Origin: Caballeronia insecticola
GTDB lineage: Bacteria > Pseudomonadota > Gammaproteobacteria > Burkholderiales > Burkholderiaceae
Length of the DNA stretch: 64,000 nucleotides
Assembly: GCF_000402035.1 (NCBI RefSeq)
Contig: NC_021287.1
Coordinates: 930,001 to 994,000 of the forward strand
Direction: 5' to 3'
The position numbers were made by a program, and so were the translations under genes. Shown one piece after another: positions 37,274 through 46,720 of the stretch (within the stretch, counting starts at the first letter, position 1; each line of letters begins with the position of its first letter). The notes below the pieces were generated by a model. It ran no database searches. It was not told where the DNA came from and saw only the letters and a program-made list of their open reading frames with translations.

Positions 37274-37780
37274 TACAATGTGAGGCTTTACGGCCTCGCG
37301 ACTTGCAGCCTGCGGCCGGACACAATCCAGAATGTCCGGCATCGCCGTCCGGTGCGGGCCCGAGCGGTGCATCGGCCAGTGCGAGCCGCACGGTCAGGAC
37401 GGACGTTGGCGGCTGCCTTCAAGACGTCACCGAAACCGGGTTGTATCGGAACGGCAAAGGGCGGGCTGAATACGGGCGGCGGCTGTGGCAAGTTCCAACG
37501 CAGCTTGATAGCAGCCCGAATGCGGCCAATGAGAGGCCGAAAGCGGCCGATAAGCGGCTAAAAAGCGAGGCCAAAAAAGCGGCGTCAGCCAGGCCCGCCG
37601 AACGGGCCAAACGCCCGGCACCACCGCCCGCGCGCGACGTACGCGCTGCGAGCGCAACGAAACACATCCGCGTAAGCGACCGGTCGCGCCCGATCGCCCG
37701 AACGATCCGACCGCGTCCAGACCGGTCTCTTACGCGCGCCGCAATGAGCGGAAAATTTAGCGAAAGCCAATAAAATCACC
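37274..37780 (+). promoter_or_regulatory. Probable promoter and long (about 490-base) leader of rhlE
   Basis: TACAAT at 37274-37279 is a -10 candidate with no good -35. GAGGC-TTTAC-GGCCTC hairpin material follows at about 37282. No other start signal was seen before rhlE at 37781, so the leader would be about 490 bases, with many A-rich and purine-rich stretches near 37550-37620. Long leaders occur in DEAD-box helicase genes such as E. coli csdA. Frames inside it lack coding-like character. Confidence 0.4.
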
Positions 37781-39268
37781 ATGTCCGATTCCGTCGCCAC
37801 GAACACGTCCACCGCCGAGGCCGCCGCGCCTACGTTCGACCAGTTCGGTTTGTCCGCCGACATCCTGAAAGCGGTGCGCGAGTCCGGCTACACCACGCCG
37901 ACGCCGATTCAGGCCCAGGCCATTCCCGTCGTGCTCGCGGGCCGCGACGTCATGGGCGCCGCGCAGACCGGCACCGGCAAGACCGCGAGTTTCTCGCTGC
38001 CGATCATCCAGCGCCTGTTGCCGACTGCCAGCACGAGCGCATCGCCCGCGCGGCATCCGGTGCGCGCGCTGATGCTCACGCCGACGCGCGAACTCGCCGA
38101 CCAGGTTGCCGCGAACGTGCAGACCTACTCGAAACACACGCCGCTGCGCAGCACGGTGGTGTTCGGCGGCGTCGACATGAATCCGCAGTCCGAGGCGCTG
38201 CGCCGGGGCGTCGAAATCCTGATCGCGACGCCGGGACGCCTGCTCGATCACGTCCAGCAGAAAACGGTCAACCTCGGACAAGTGCAGATGCTCGTGCTGG
38301 ACGAGGCCGACCGCATGCTCGACATGGGTTTCCTGCCGGATCTCCAGCGCATCCTGAATCTGCTGCCGAAGGAGCGCCAGACGCTGCTCTTTTCTGCAAC
38401 GTTTTCGCCTGAAATCAAGAAGCTCGCGGCGACTTATCTGCGTAATCCGCAGACCATCGAAGTCGCGCGCAGCAATTCGACCGCGACCAACGTGCGCCAG
38501 ATCGTCTTCGAGGTGCACGAGAGCGACAAGTCCGGCGCGGTCGCGCAACTGATTCGCGAACGCGCGCTCAAGCAGGTGATCGTGTTCTGCAACAGCAAGA
38601 TCGGCGCGAGCCGGCTGGCGCGCGTGCTGGAGCGCGACGGCATCGTCGCCACGGCGATTCACGGCGACCGCACGCAGGGCGAACGCATGCAGGCGCTCGA
38701 CGCATTCAAGCGCGGCGAGATCGAAGCGCTCGTCGCCACCGATGTCGCCGCGCGCGGTCTCGATATCGCGGAATTGCCGGCCGTCATCAACTTCGATCTG
38801 CCGTTCAACGCCGAAGATTACGTGCACCGTATCGGACGCACGGGGCGCGCGGGCGCTTCGGGCGATGCGCTGTCGCTGTGCAGCGCCAACGAACGCAAGC
38901 AGCTCGCGGATATCGAAAAGCTGATCAAGCGTCCGCTCGAAGTCGAGACGCTGGTCGTCGCGACGCGCATGCATCGCGATGGTTCGTCGCCGCGCCGCGA
39001 CGAGCGTTTCGGCCGCCCGGAACGCGGCGAGCACCGTCACGCACCGCGCGACGAAGCCGGTCCGCGCCGTCGTGCGCCGGGTGCGCATGATCGTCCGCGC
39101 GGCCGTCAGCAGCCCGTCGACGAGTTTTTCCTGAAGCCGTACGAACCGTCGCCCTCGGCGATGAAGCGCCATCAGGAAGAGACGGTCGAACCGGAGCGCA
39201 AGAGTGCGCCGAAGCAGCCGCTCGCCGCGTTGCTGGGCGGGCTCGGGATGCCGCGCAAACCTTCTTGA
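37781..39268 (+). CDS. rhlE: DEAD-box ATP-dependent RNA helicase RhlE
   Basis: The 495-residue helicase shows the Q motif (FDQFGLSADILKAVRESGYTTPTPIQAQAIP, about 20-48), Walker A AQTGTGKT (~66), PTRELA (~104), DEAD (~173), SAT (~205), and motif VI HRIGRTGRAG (~347-356). A basic, Arg/Pro/His-rich C-terminal tail (~395-480) fits RhlE-type RNA binding. Roles in ribosome assembly and RNA decay are known for the family. An A-rich long leader precedes it, and a strong terminator follows. Confidence 0.95.
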   Translation: MSDSVATNTSTAEAAAPTFDQFGLSADILKAVRESGYTTPTPIQAQAIPVVLAGRDVMGAAQTGTGKTASFSLPIIQRLLPTASTSASPARHPVRALMLTPTRELADQVAANVQTYSKHTPLRSTVVFGGVDMNPQSEALRRGVEILIATPGRLLDHVQQKTVNLGQVQMLVLDEADRMLDMGFLPDLQRILNLLPKERQTLLFSATFSPEIKKLAATYLRNPQTIEVARSNSTATNVRQIVFEVHESDKSGAVAQLIRERALKQVIVFCNSKIGASRLARVLERDGIVATAIHGDRTQGERMQALDAFKRGEIEALVATDVAARGLDIAELPAVINFDLPFNAEDYVHRIGRTGRAGASGDALSLCSANERKQLADIEKLIKRPLEVETLVVATRMHRDGSSPRRDERFGRPERGEHRHAPRDEAGPRRRAPGAHDRPRGRQQPVDEFFLKPYEPSPSAMKRHQEETVEPERKSAPKQPLAALLGGLGMPRKPS

Positions 39269-39288
39269 CAGGCGTTCGTCGAAGCTAG

Positions 39289-39319
39289 AAAAAAGCAGCC
39301 CGCGTGGCTGCTTTTTTTT
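39289..39319 (+). terminator. Rho-independent terminator of rhlE
   Basis: AAAAAAGCAGCC, loop CGCGT, GGCTGCTTTTTTTT. The stem is perfect with eight T, and the A run makes it usable by the convergent gluQ gene too. Confidence 0.93.
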
Positions 39320-39346
39320 GATTGCGCGTGCCAAAAGGCTGTGGAT

Positions 39347-40228
39347 CTACTGCCCGATGAAACGCTTCGCCCACTCGGCCGTCGCGGTGCTGTAAAACGT
39401 ATCAAGCGAATCGAGTGAATCGGCGGATACGTCGAGGCCCAGATGGCGCGCGGCCTGCGCGAGCGCATCGAGCGGCGCGTGACGGTCGAGCGGGGCCGCG
39501 CCGGTCTGCTTGCTGAGCTTTTCGCCCGCGTCGTTGCTCACGACCGGCACATGCAGATAAGCCGGCGTCGGTTCGCCGAGGCAGTGTTGCAGATAGATTT
39601 GCCGCGCCGTCGAATCGAGCAGATCGGCGCCGCGCACGACGTGCGTGATGCCGGCGTCGGCATCGTCGACGACCACGGCGAGCTGGTACGCCCACAAGCC
39701 GTCCGCGCGCTTCAGCGCGAAGTCGCCGACCTCGGTCGCGAGATCCTGTGTCTGCGGCCCTTGCCAGCGATCGGTGAAGGAAAGGCGCGCGGCGTCGCCA
39801 TCGGGCACGCGCAGCCGCCACGCGCGCGCGGGACGCCCGTTCAGACCGTGGCGGCACGTGCCCGGATAGGCGAGCGTCGCGTGGCGCGCATGCGCCTGCA
39901 CGAGCGAATCCGCGATTTCGCGACGCGTGCAGCCGCACGGATAAACGAGACCCGTGGCCTGAAGCCGCTCGAACGCGGCCTGATACGCGTCGCCGCGCGC
40001 GCTTTGCCAGAGCGGCGGCGCGTCGGAATGCATGCCGAAATGCGCGAGCGTCGCGAGGATTTCATCGGCGGCGCCGGGGACGGTGCGCGGCGTATCGACA
40101 TCCTCGATACGCACGATCCAACTGCCGCGATGCGCCCGCGCATCGAGAAAACTGGCCAGCGCGCTGACAAGCGACCCCGCGTGCAGCGGACCGGTAGGCG
40201 AGGGCGCGAAGCGGCCGCGATAGGTCAT
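39347..40228 (-). CDS. gluQ: Glutamyl-Q tRNA(Asp) synthetase
   Basis: GluQ (YadB) attaches glutamate to queuosine in tRNA(Asp). The 293-residue protein has [15 protein letters not shown] (about 6-20, HIGH-like), a zinc-binding CGC...C region (CGCTRREI ~98, TCRHG ~123), [24 protein letters not shown] (~165) and the KLSKQ signature (~239). It lacks the anticodon-binding domain of GltX, as expected for this length. It is followed upstream by trhO, 9 bases apart, so the two are likely an operon of tRNA modification enzymes. Confidence 0.95.
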   Translation of the reverse strand: MTYRGRFAPSPTGPLHAGSLVSALASFLDARAHRGSWIVRIEDVDTPRTVPGAADEILATLAHFGMHSDAPPLWQSARGDAYQAAFERLQATGLVYPCGCTRREIADSLVQAHARHATLAYPGTCRHGLNGRPARAWRLRVPDGDAARLSFTDRWQGPQTQDLATEVGDFALKRADGLWAYQLAVVVDDADAGITHVVRGADLLDSTARQIYLQHCLGEPTPAYLHVPVVSNDAGEKLSKQTGAAPLDRHAPLDALAQAARHLGLDVSADSLDSLDTFYSTATAEWAKRFIGQ

Positions 40229-40237
40229 CGAATACGG

Positions 40238-41098
40238 TTAAGCGGCCCGGCCGACGGCGTCCGGATGGCAGGCGGGGCAGGTTTCGCCCGGCTTGTAGAA
40301 CGGCGAGCGCTGATCGTCGACGGACACCACCGCGCGGCAGCCGAAGCATTGCGACGTCGCGGTCGGCTGCAGGTGCGGATCGAGCGCGGTGCGGTAATCG
40401 AACACGAAACACTCGCCGTTGTAATGCGCGCCGCCCACTTCCTCGAAGTACTTGAGAATGCCGCCTTCGAGCTGATAAACGTGCTCGATGCCGACTTCCT
40501 TCATGTGAATGGCCGCTTTTTCGCAGCGAATCCCGCCCGTACAAAACGACACGACAGTCTTGCCTTCCAAATCTGCGCGATTCTGCTCGATCACCTCGGG
40601 AAACTCGCTGAACTTCGTGATGCGGTAGTCGAGCGCGTTGTCGAATGTGCCGACGTCGACCTCGAACGCGTTGCGCGTGTCGAGCATCACGACGGGGCGG
40701 CCCTGATCGTCATGGCCGCGGTCGAGCCAGGCCTTCAGCGTGGGCGCATCGACGAACGGCGCACGGCCGAGTTCCGGCTTGATCGCGGGCTTTTTCATCG
40801 TGATGATTTCGCGCTTGAGCTTCACCAGCATGCGGCGGAACGGCTGCTTCTCGGAGAGGCTTTCCTTGAATTGCAGATCGGCGAAACGGCCGCCGTAGAG
40901 CGCGTCGCTGCGAATGTAGTCGATGAATTCGCGAACCTCCGGAATCGGCCCGGCGATGAACAGATTGATGCCCTCCGGCGCCAGCAGGATCGTGCCCTTC
41001 AGCCCGAGCGCGTTGCAGCGTTCGGTGACGAGCGGCCGCCAGGCGGCTCCGTCTTCGATGGTGACGAATTTGTAGGCGGAGAGATTCAGGATGCTCAT
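40238..41098 (-). CDS. trhO: tRNA uridine(34) hydroxylase TrhO (rhodanese-like)
   Basis: TrhO (YceA) makes 5-hydroxyuridine at the wobble base. The 286-residue protein has an acylphosphatase-like start ([36 protein letters not shown]), a rhodanese domain with active-site [15 protein letters not shown] (about 178-192), and a C-terminal zinc-type CFGC...CPAC cluster (~258-280). ATG 41098 ([11 protein letters not shown]) matches the family. It precedes gluQ on the minus strand and is divergent from dnaE over about 213 bases. Confidence 0.94.
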   Translation of the reverse strand: MSILNLSAYKFVTIEDGAAWRPLVTERCNALGLKGTILLAPEGINLFIAGPIPEVREFIDYIRSDALYGGRFADLQFKESLSEKQPFRRMLVKLKREIITMKKPAIKPELGRAPFVDAPTLKAWLDRGHDDQGRPVVMLDTRNAFEVDVGTFDNALDYRITKFSEFPEVIEQNRADLEGKTVVSFCTGGIRCEKAAIHMKEVGIEHVYQLEGGILKYFEEVGGAHYNGECFVFDYRTALDPHLQPTATSQCFGCRAVVSVDDQRSPFYKPGETCPACHPDAVGRAA

Positions 41099-41299
41099 GA
41101 TCGGATGACGGAAAGACGGCGCGGCGTGCGCGAAATTCGAAAGCAAAACACGTATTATCCCGCAAATGGCCGGCGCGCCCCGCGGATTCTCCGCGCGCGT
41201 GGCGCCGGCCTTTGCGCACGCGCAAATTCGAAAGCTTTCAAGGCCTTATCCGTTCGGCCAACGCGGGCTCGCACGGCGTGTCCGCGCAGGCCCCGCATG

Positions 41300-41305
41300 T
41301 ACAAT
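41300..41305 (+). promoter_or_regulatory. -10 element of dnaE
   Basis: TACAAT at 41300-41305 ends six bases before the dnaE ATG at 41312. The start codon would therefore be at or within two bases of the transcription start. No -35 element or ribosome-binding site was recognisable. This suggests a leaderless message; start-site mapping would test it. Confidence 0.45.
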
Positions 41306-41311
41306 GTCGCC

Positions 41312-44300
41312 ATGTCAGATCCCCGCTTCGTTCATCTCCGCGTCCACTCCGAATTCTCGATCGCCGACGGCATCGTGCGGCTGGACGACGTCGTCAAGGC
41401 TGCCGCCAAAGACGGGCAGGGCGCGCTCGCGCTCACCGATCTCGGCAATGCATTCGGTCTCGTGCGGTTCTACAAGGAAGCGCGCGGCGCGGGCGTAAAG
41501 CCCATCGCCGGTTGCGATGTCTGGATCACCAATCCCGACGATCGTGACAAGCCCTCGCGCCTGTTGCTGCTCGTGCGCGACAAACAAGGTTATCTCAACC
41601 TCTGCGAGCTTTTGAGCCGCGCGTGGCTGACGAACCAGTATCGCGGCCGCGCCGAAGTGCTCGTCGAATGGCTCGACGAAGGTCTGGCCGAAGGTCTGCT
41701 CGCGCTCTCCGGCGCGCAGACGGGCGACATCGGCATGGCGCTGGCGGCGGGGAATGCGGCCAGTGCGCAGCGCCATGCGGAACGCTGGGCGAAGTGCTTT
41801 CCGGACGCCTTCTACATCGAATTGCAGCGCGCGGGGCAACCCGGCGAGCAGGCGTACATCACGGAGGCGGTTGCGCTCGCCGCGAAGCTCCGGCTGCCGG
41901 TGGTCGCCACGCATCCGCTGCAGTTCATGACCGCCGACGATTACACCGCCCACGAGGCGCGCGTGTGCATTTCGGAAGGCGACATGCTCGCCAATCCGCG
42001 CCGTCAGAAGCGCTTCACGACCGATCAGTACTTCCGCACGCAGGACGAGATGTGCGCGCTTTTCGCGGATCTGCCGTCCGCGCTCGCGAATACCGTCGAG
42101 ATTGCCAAGCGCTGCAATCTGACGCTCGAACTCGGCAAGCCGAAACTGCCGCTCTTCCCGACGCCCGACGGCATGTCGCTCGACGACTACCTCGTGCACT
42201 TGTCGAAGGAAGGGCTCGAAGTACGCCTGCAGCAGCTTTATCCCGTCGAAGCCGAACGCGAAGCGCAGCGGCAGACGTACTACGAGCGCCTCGAGTTCGA
42301 GTGCGGCACCATCATCAAGATGGGCTTTCCGGGCTACTTCCTGATCGTCGCCGACTTCATCATGTGGGCGAAGAACAATGGCGTGCCGGTGGGTCCGGGC
42401 CGCGGCTCGGGTGCGGGTTCGCTCGTCGCTTATGCGCTCGGCATCACGGACCTCGACCCGCTGCGCTACAACCTGCTGTTCGAGCGCTTCCTGAATCCGG
42501 AGCGCGTGTCGATGCCCGACTTCGACATCGACTTCTGTCAGGAAGGCCGCGACCGCGTCATTCAGTACGTGAAGCAGAAGTATGGCGCGGACGCCGTATC
42601 GCAGATCGCCACCTTCGGCACCATGGCCGCGAAGGCCGCGGTGCGCGATATCGGCCGGGTGCTCGATCTCGGCTACATGTTCACGGACGGCATCGCCAAG
42701 TTGATTCCGTTCAAGCCGGGCAAGCACGTGACCATCGCGGATGCGATGAGGGAAGAGCCGACGCTGCAGGAACGCTTCGATTCCGAAGACGAAGTGCATC
42801 AGTTGCTCGAACTTGCGCAGCGCGTGGAAGGCCTGACGCGTAACGTCGGCATGCACGCGGGCGGCGTGCTGATCGCGCCGGGCAAGCTCACCGACTTTTG
42901 CCCGCTCTACACGCAGGGCGAAGACGGCGGCGTGGTCAGCCAGTACGACAAGGACGACGTGGAAGCCGTCGGCCTCGTCAAGTTCGACTTCTTGGGCCTG
43001 ACCACGCTCACCATTCTCGACTGGGCCGAACGCTATATTCGCCGGCTCGATCCGTCGAAGAAAGACTGGAATCTCACGCAGGTTCCGCTGGACGATCCCG
43101 CTTCGTTCTCGATCCTCAAGAAAGCGAACACCGTCGCCGTGTTCCAGCTGGAAAGCCGCGGCATGCAGGGCATGCTGAAGGACGCGCAGCCGGACCGCTT
43201 CGAGGACATCATTGCGCTGGTGGCGCTGTATCGTCCGGGGCCGATGGACCTGATTCCGAGCTTCTGCGCGCGTAAGCACGGGCGCGAGATCGTCGAGTAT
43301 CCGGACCCGCGCGTCGAACCCGTCCTGAAAGAGACCTACGGCATCATGGTCTATCAGGAGCAGGTGATGCAGATGGCGCAGATCATCGGCGGCTACTCGC
43401 TCGGCGGCGCGGACTTGCTGCGCCGCGCGATGGGCAAGAAGAAGCCCGAGGAAATGGCCAAGCATCGCGAGCTGTTCCGCGAAGGCGCGGCGAAGAACGG
43501 TCTCACCGCGCAAAAAGCGGACGAGACCTTCGACCTGATGGAGAAGTTCGCGGGCTACGGCTTCAACAAGTCGCACGCGGCCGCTTACGCGCTGCTCGCG
43601 TATCACACGGCGTGGTTGAAGGCGCATCATCCGGCGGAATTCATGGCGGCCAATATGTCGCTCGCCATGGACGACACCGACAAGGTCAAGATCCTCTTCG
43701 AAGACTGCATCGCGAACGGCATGAAAGTGTTGCCGCCGGACATCAACCAGTCGGCGTATCGTTTCGAGCCGGTGGCCGAAGCCGATGGCAAGCGCTCGAA
43801 GACCATCCGCTACGGTCTCGGCGCGGTGAAGGGCAGTGGGCAGAACGCGATCGAGGAAATCCTGCGCGCGCGCGAAGACGGGCCGTTTACCGATCTCTTC
43901 GATTTCTGCGAACGCATCGACCGGCGCGTCGTGAATCGCCGCACGGTGGAAGCGCTGATCCGCGCGGGCGCGCTCGACGCGCTCCACGCCAACCGCGCGC
44001 AACTGCTCGCCTCCGTGCCGCTCGCCATGGAAGCCGCCGATCAGGCGGCCGCCAACGCGATGCAAGCAGGCCTTTTCGACATGGGCGACGCGCCGCTGCA
44101 AGCGCATGAACTCGTCGAGGAAGCCATGTGGTCGGACAAAAAGCGCTTGCAGGAAGAGAAGACTGCGCTGGGCTTCTATTTGTCGGGGCATCTGTTCGAC
44201 GCGTACAAGGGCGAAGTGCGCCGCTTCGTGCGCCAGAAGATCGGCGAACTCAAGGAAGGGCGCGACAAGCTCGTCGCGGGCGTGATTTCCGCGCTGCGCA

Positions 44301-44824
44301 CGCAGATGACCCAGCGCGGCAAGATGATGATCGTCAATCTCGACGACGGCAGCGGCCAATGCGAAGTCACCGTCTTCAACGAGCAGTTCGAGGCCAACAA
44401 GGCGCTCTTCAAGGAAGACGAATTGCTCGTCGTGCAGGGTCAGGCGCGTAACGACGCGTTCACGGGCGGCATCCGCTTCACGGTCGATACGGCCATGGAT
44501 CTCGAGCGCGCCCGCAGCCGCTATGCGCAGTCGCTTAAGGTCGAGATGAACGGCAACGCCGACGCCTTGCGCCTGCGCCGCGTGCTCGAAGCCCACGCGG
44601 CCGGCGCGCAGACGGAACCGCCGCCCGCGCCCGCGCGCGAGAACGGCCGCTCGCGGCAGTCCGCGCCCATCCCGAACGGGCTGAACGTGAGCATCGTTTA
44701 TCGGAGCGAGCACGCCGAAGGCGAAGTTCGCCTGGGCGACGCGTGGCGCGTCAAGCCGACCGACGAACTCATCACGGCGCTGCGCGGCGAATTCGCGGGC
44801 AGCGCGATCGAAATCGTCTACTGA
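41312..44824 (+). CDS. dnaE: DNA polymerase III alpha subunit
   Basis: DnaE is the replicative polymerase. The 1170-residue protein has the PHP domain (FVHLRVHSEFSIADG, about 6-20), palm motif PDFDIDFCQEGRDRVI (~402-417) with two catalytic aspartates, GNVGMHAGG region (~510-516), LGKKKPEEMAKHRELF finger motif (~708) and C-terminal OB-fold and tau-binding parts ending VYRSEHAEGEVRLGDAWRV. The frame is open far upstream, but the sequence there is antisense to trhO and gluQ. ATG 41312 gives the standard MSDPRFVHLR; an in-frame ATG 15 bases earlier overlaps the -10. Confidence 0.98.
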   Translation: MSDPRFVHLRVHSEFSIADGIVRLDDVVKAAAKDGQGALALTDLGNAFGLVRFYKEARGAGVKPIAGCDVWITNPDDRDKPSRLLLLVRDKQGYLNLCELLSRAWLTNQYRGRAEVLVEWLDEGLAEGLLALSGAQTGDIGMALAAGNAASAQRHAERWAKCFPDAFYIELQRAGQPGEQAYITEAVALAAKLRLPVVATHPLQFMTADDYTAHEARVCISEGDMLANPRRQKRFTTDQYFRTQDEMCALFADLPSALANTVEIAKRCNLTLELGKPKLPLFPTPDGMSLDDYLVHLSKEGLEVRLQQLYPVEAEREAQRQTYYERLEFECGTIIKMGFPGYFLIVADFIMWAKNNGVPVGPGRGSGAGSLVAYALGITDLDPLRYNLLFERFLNPERVSMPDFDIDFCQEGRDRVIQYVKQKYGADAVSQIATFGTMAAKAAVRDIGRVLDLGYMFTDGIAKLIPFKPGKHVTIADAMREEPTLQERFDSEDEVHQLLELAQRVEGLTRNVGMHAGGVLIAPGKLTDFCPLYTQGEDGGVVSQYDKDDVEAVGLVKFDFLGLTTLTILDWAERYIRRLDPSKKDWNLTQVPLDDPASFSILKKANTVAVFQLESRGMQGMLKDAQPDRFEDIIALVALYRPGPMDLIPSFCARKHGREIVEYPDPRVEPVLKETYGIMVYQEQVMQMAQIIGGYSLGGADLLRRAMGKKKPEEMAKHRELFREGAAKNGLTAQKADETFDLMEKFAGYGFNKSHAAAYALLAYHTAWLKAHHPAEFMAANMSLAMDDTDKVKILFEDCIANGMKVLPPDINQSAYRFEPVAEADGKRSKTIRYGLGAVKGSGQNAIEEILRAREDGPFTDLFDFCERIDRRVVNRRTVEALIRAGALDALHANRAQLLASVPLAMEAADQAAANAMQAGLFDMGDAPLQAHELVEEAMWSDKKRLQEEKTALGFYLSGHLFDAYKGEVRRFVRQKIGELKEGRDKLVAGVISALRTQMTQRGKMMIVNLDDGSGQCEVTVFNEQFEANKALFKEDELLVVQGQARNDAFTGGIRFTVDTAMDLERARSRYAQSLKVEMNGNADALRLRRVLEAHAAGAQTEPPPAPARENGRSRQSAPIPNGLNVSIVYRSEHAEGEVRLGDAWRVKPTDELITALRGEFAGSAIEIVY

Positions 44825-45888
44825 TGCGCATCGGCATATCGGCGAACGCGCTAAAGCACTCGGGCGGCCTCGAACGCTACGCGATGGATCTCGTGCGCGG
44901 GCTCGCCGGCGCGGGTTTCGACGGTCGCACGAAGCCCGCGTTCTTCGCGCGCAAGATCGACAAGTCGCTGCCGGAGAGCCGCCTGATCGAAGCGCATCGC
45001 ATCAAGGTGTCGTTCCTGCCGGGCAAGCTGCGCGACGCGTATTTTTCCTGGGCGCTGAAACGCGCGCGCAGGAAGGCGAAGGTCGATGTGCTGATCGGCT
45101 GCAACCGCGTGGAAGGCTCGGAGATCGCGATCTGCGGCGGCACGCATATCGGTTTCCTGCGCGCGACCGGTCGCCGCGAGAAGCGCTCGGATACGCGGCA
45201 GATTGCGCTCGAACGGCGGCAGTATGCGCGAGCGGAAGTGATCGTCGCGCATTCGGACATGATGCGCGACGAACTTCGCACGCTCTACGGCATCGACGAG
45301 CAAAAGATTCGCGTGCTGTATCCGCCGGTGGACCGCGCGCGTTTTTCTCCCGTCGATGCCGCCGAACGCGCGCGTCTGCGCGAGCAATTCGGCTTCAAGC
45401 CCGACGACACCGTGCTGCTGTTTCCGTCGAGCAGTCACGTACGCAAGGGCTTGCCGCTGATCGAGACGGCGCTGGCCGGCATGAACGTGGTGATCGCGGT
45501 CGCCGGGCGCGCGCCGGAAAAGCCCGCGCCGAACGTGCGCTATGTCGGCTATGCGAAGGACATCGAAGACGCGTATCGCGCTGCGGACTTCACCATACTC
45601 GCGTCGAGCTATGAGCCGTTCGGGCTGGTCGGAATCGAATCGGTGATGTGCGGCACGCCGGTGATCTTTCCCGCGTGCATCGGCTGCTGCGACGCTATCG
45701 CCGATCACGCGAAGCACGTCTTCAAGTCGGGCGATGCCGACGACCTGCGTTGCGTCGTGCTCGACGCCATCGAAATGCGGCGCAGTACGCCACGCGTATC
45801 GGGCGATGCCGTGCGCTACGACGCGGACGTTGCATCGCACGTGAGCGCGCTGGTCGAACTCGCGCGCGGCATCGTCGGGACGCGTTGA
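44824..45888 (+). CDS. Glycosyltransferase family 4 protein (WaaG-like)
   Basis: The 354-residue protein is a GT-B glycosyltransferase with GISANALKHSGGLERYAMDLVRGLA at the N-terminus (the glycine-rich acceptor loop), LLFPSSSHVRKGLPLIETAL (~198-217) and LASSYEPFGLVGIESVMCGTPVI (~259-281) with the EPFGLVGIE signature for nucleotide-sugar binding. It resembles LPS core glucosyltransferases of the WaaG type, which fits the LPS genes after it. The ATG overlaps the dnaE stop by one base, so the two are probably cotranscribed. Confidence 0.88.
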   Translation: MRIGISANALKHSGGLERYAMDLVRGLAGAGFDGRTKPAFFARKIDKSLPESRLIEAHRIKVSFLPGKLRDAYFSWALKRARRKAKVDVLIGCNRVEGSEIAICGGTHIGFLRATGRREKRSDTRQIALERRQYARAEVIVAHSDMMRDELRTLYGIDEQKIRVLYPPVDRARFSPVDAAERARLREQFGFKPDDTVLLFPSSSHVRKGLPLIETALAGMNVVIAVAGRAPEKPAPNVRYVGYAKDIEDAYRAADFTILASSYEPFGLVGIESVMCGTPVIFPACIGCCDAIADHAKHVFKSGDADDLRCVVLDAIEMRRSTPRVSGDAVRYDADVASHVSALVELARGIVGTR

Positions 45889-45891
45889 GCC

Positions 45892-46653
45892 TTAGCGCAA
45901 CTCGTTCATCTGCGCGAGCTTCAGAAACCGGTAATAGACGGTCTGCGCATTGAACACGGCGATCATGAATCCCGTGCGGCCATCGAGAAATCCGCGCCGC
46001 AGCACATACGTGCGCACGAACGCCCACGCGCCGCGTGTCAGCGCAATGCCGAAACTGCCGCGCTTGCCCGCCGCGTGGCGCTGCGCCGCGCCCGCCGTCG
46101 AGTACGCGTCGAGCTTGCGCAGCACCGCTTCGAAATCCTCGTAGGAGTAATGCATCAGGCGGCCGGACAGGCGCGCGACCGGCTTGCCCGTCGACAGCAC
46201 GAGCCGTTCGTGGACCAGGTCGGGCGAGAAGCGCGCCGTGCCGCGCCGGAACAGGCGCGGAATCCAGTCGGGATACCAGCCGCTGTGCTTCACCCACACC
46301 CCGCAAAAGCTCGACAGACGATCGACGGCATAGACGTCCGCACGCGGATCGGTGATCGCCGCGCGGATCGATGCCGCGAGTTCGGGCGTGACGATTTCGT
46401 CGGCGTCGATGGAGAGCACCCAGTCGGTCGACAGCGCGTCGAGCGCGCGATTCTTCTGCGGGCCGAAGCCCGGCCAGTCGCGCGCCACGATCACGCGCGC
46501 GCGATGCGTCTCCGCGATGCCCACGGTCGCATCCGTGCTGCCGCCATCCACGATGACAATTTCATCGGCGAAGGAAAGCGCCTGCAGACACTGCGCGAGC
46601 CGCGCTGCCGCATTGTGCGTGATGATGGCGATGCCGAGCGTGGGGGAGTTCAT
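45892..46653 (-). CDS. waaE: Family 2 glycosyltransferase (WaaE/KdtX-like LPS core glycosyltransferase)
   Basis: The 253-residue GT-A protein shows LGIAIITHNAAARLAQCLQALSFADEIVIVDGGSTDAT (about 6-43), DWVLSIDADEIVT (~76-88; DxD), RLFRRGTARFSPDLVHERL (~132-150) and a C-terminal helix region. This layout matches WaaE/KdtX beta-1,4-glucosyltransferases of the LPS inner core. The stop lies 3 bases from the convergent GT4 gene. It follows the next glycosyltransferase by 67 bases on the same strand. Confidence 0.85.
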   Translation of the reverse strand: MNSPTLGIAIITHNAAARLAQCLQALSFADEIVIVDGGSTDATVGIAETHRARVIVARDWPGFGPQKNRALDALSTDWVLSIDADEIVTPELAASIRAAITDPRADVYAVDRLSSFCGVWVKHSGWYPDWIPRLFRRGTARFSPDLVHERLVLSTGKPVARLSGRLMHYSYEDFEAVLRKLDAYSTAGAAQRHAAGKRGSFGIALTRGAWAFVRTYVLRRGFLDGRTGFMIAVFNAQTVYYRFLKLAQMNELR

Positions 46654-46720
46654 GTTGCCTTTGACCGGCGCGGCGCGCCGGGTTGTTCTGTTCGTTCTGT
46701 TCGGGCGAAGGAAAACGCGT

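Noticed and set aside
37057..37773. A 238-codon plus-strand frame overlapping mliC and filling the rhlE leader
   Set aside because: It overlaps mliC in another frame, is low-complexity (Arg, Pro, Ala), and has no ribosome-binding site or family similarity. I treat this region as leader.
39443..41311. Plus-strand frame open upstream of dnaE, which would give a 1793-residue protein
   Set aside because: It runs antisense through gluQ and trhO, both clearly recognisable. The dnaE start MSDPRFVHLR at 41312 fits the family.
41315..44713. Long minus-strand frame of about 1130 codons across dnaE
   Set aside because: It is the antisense of dnaE, a common result of high-GC codon use. Its translation is Arg/His/Gln-rich with no recognisable domain.
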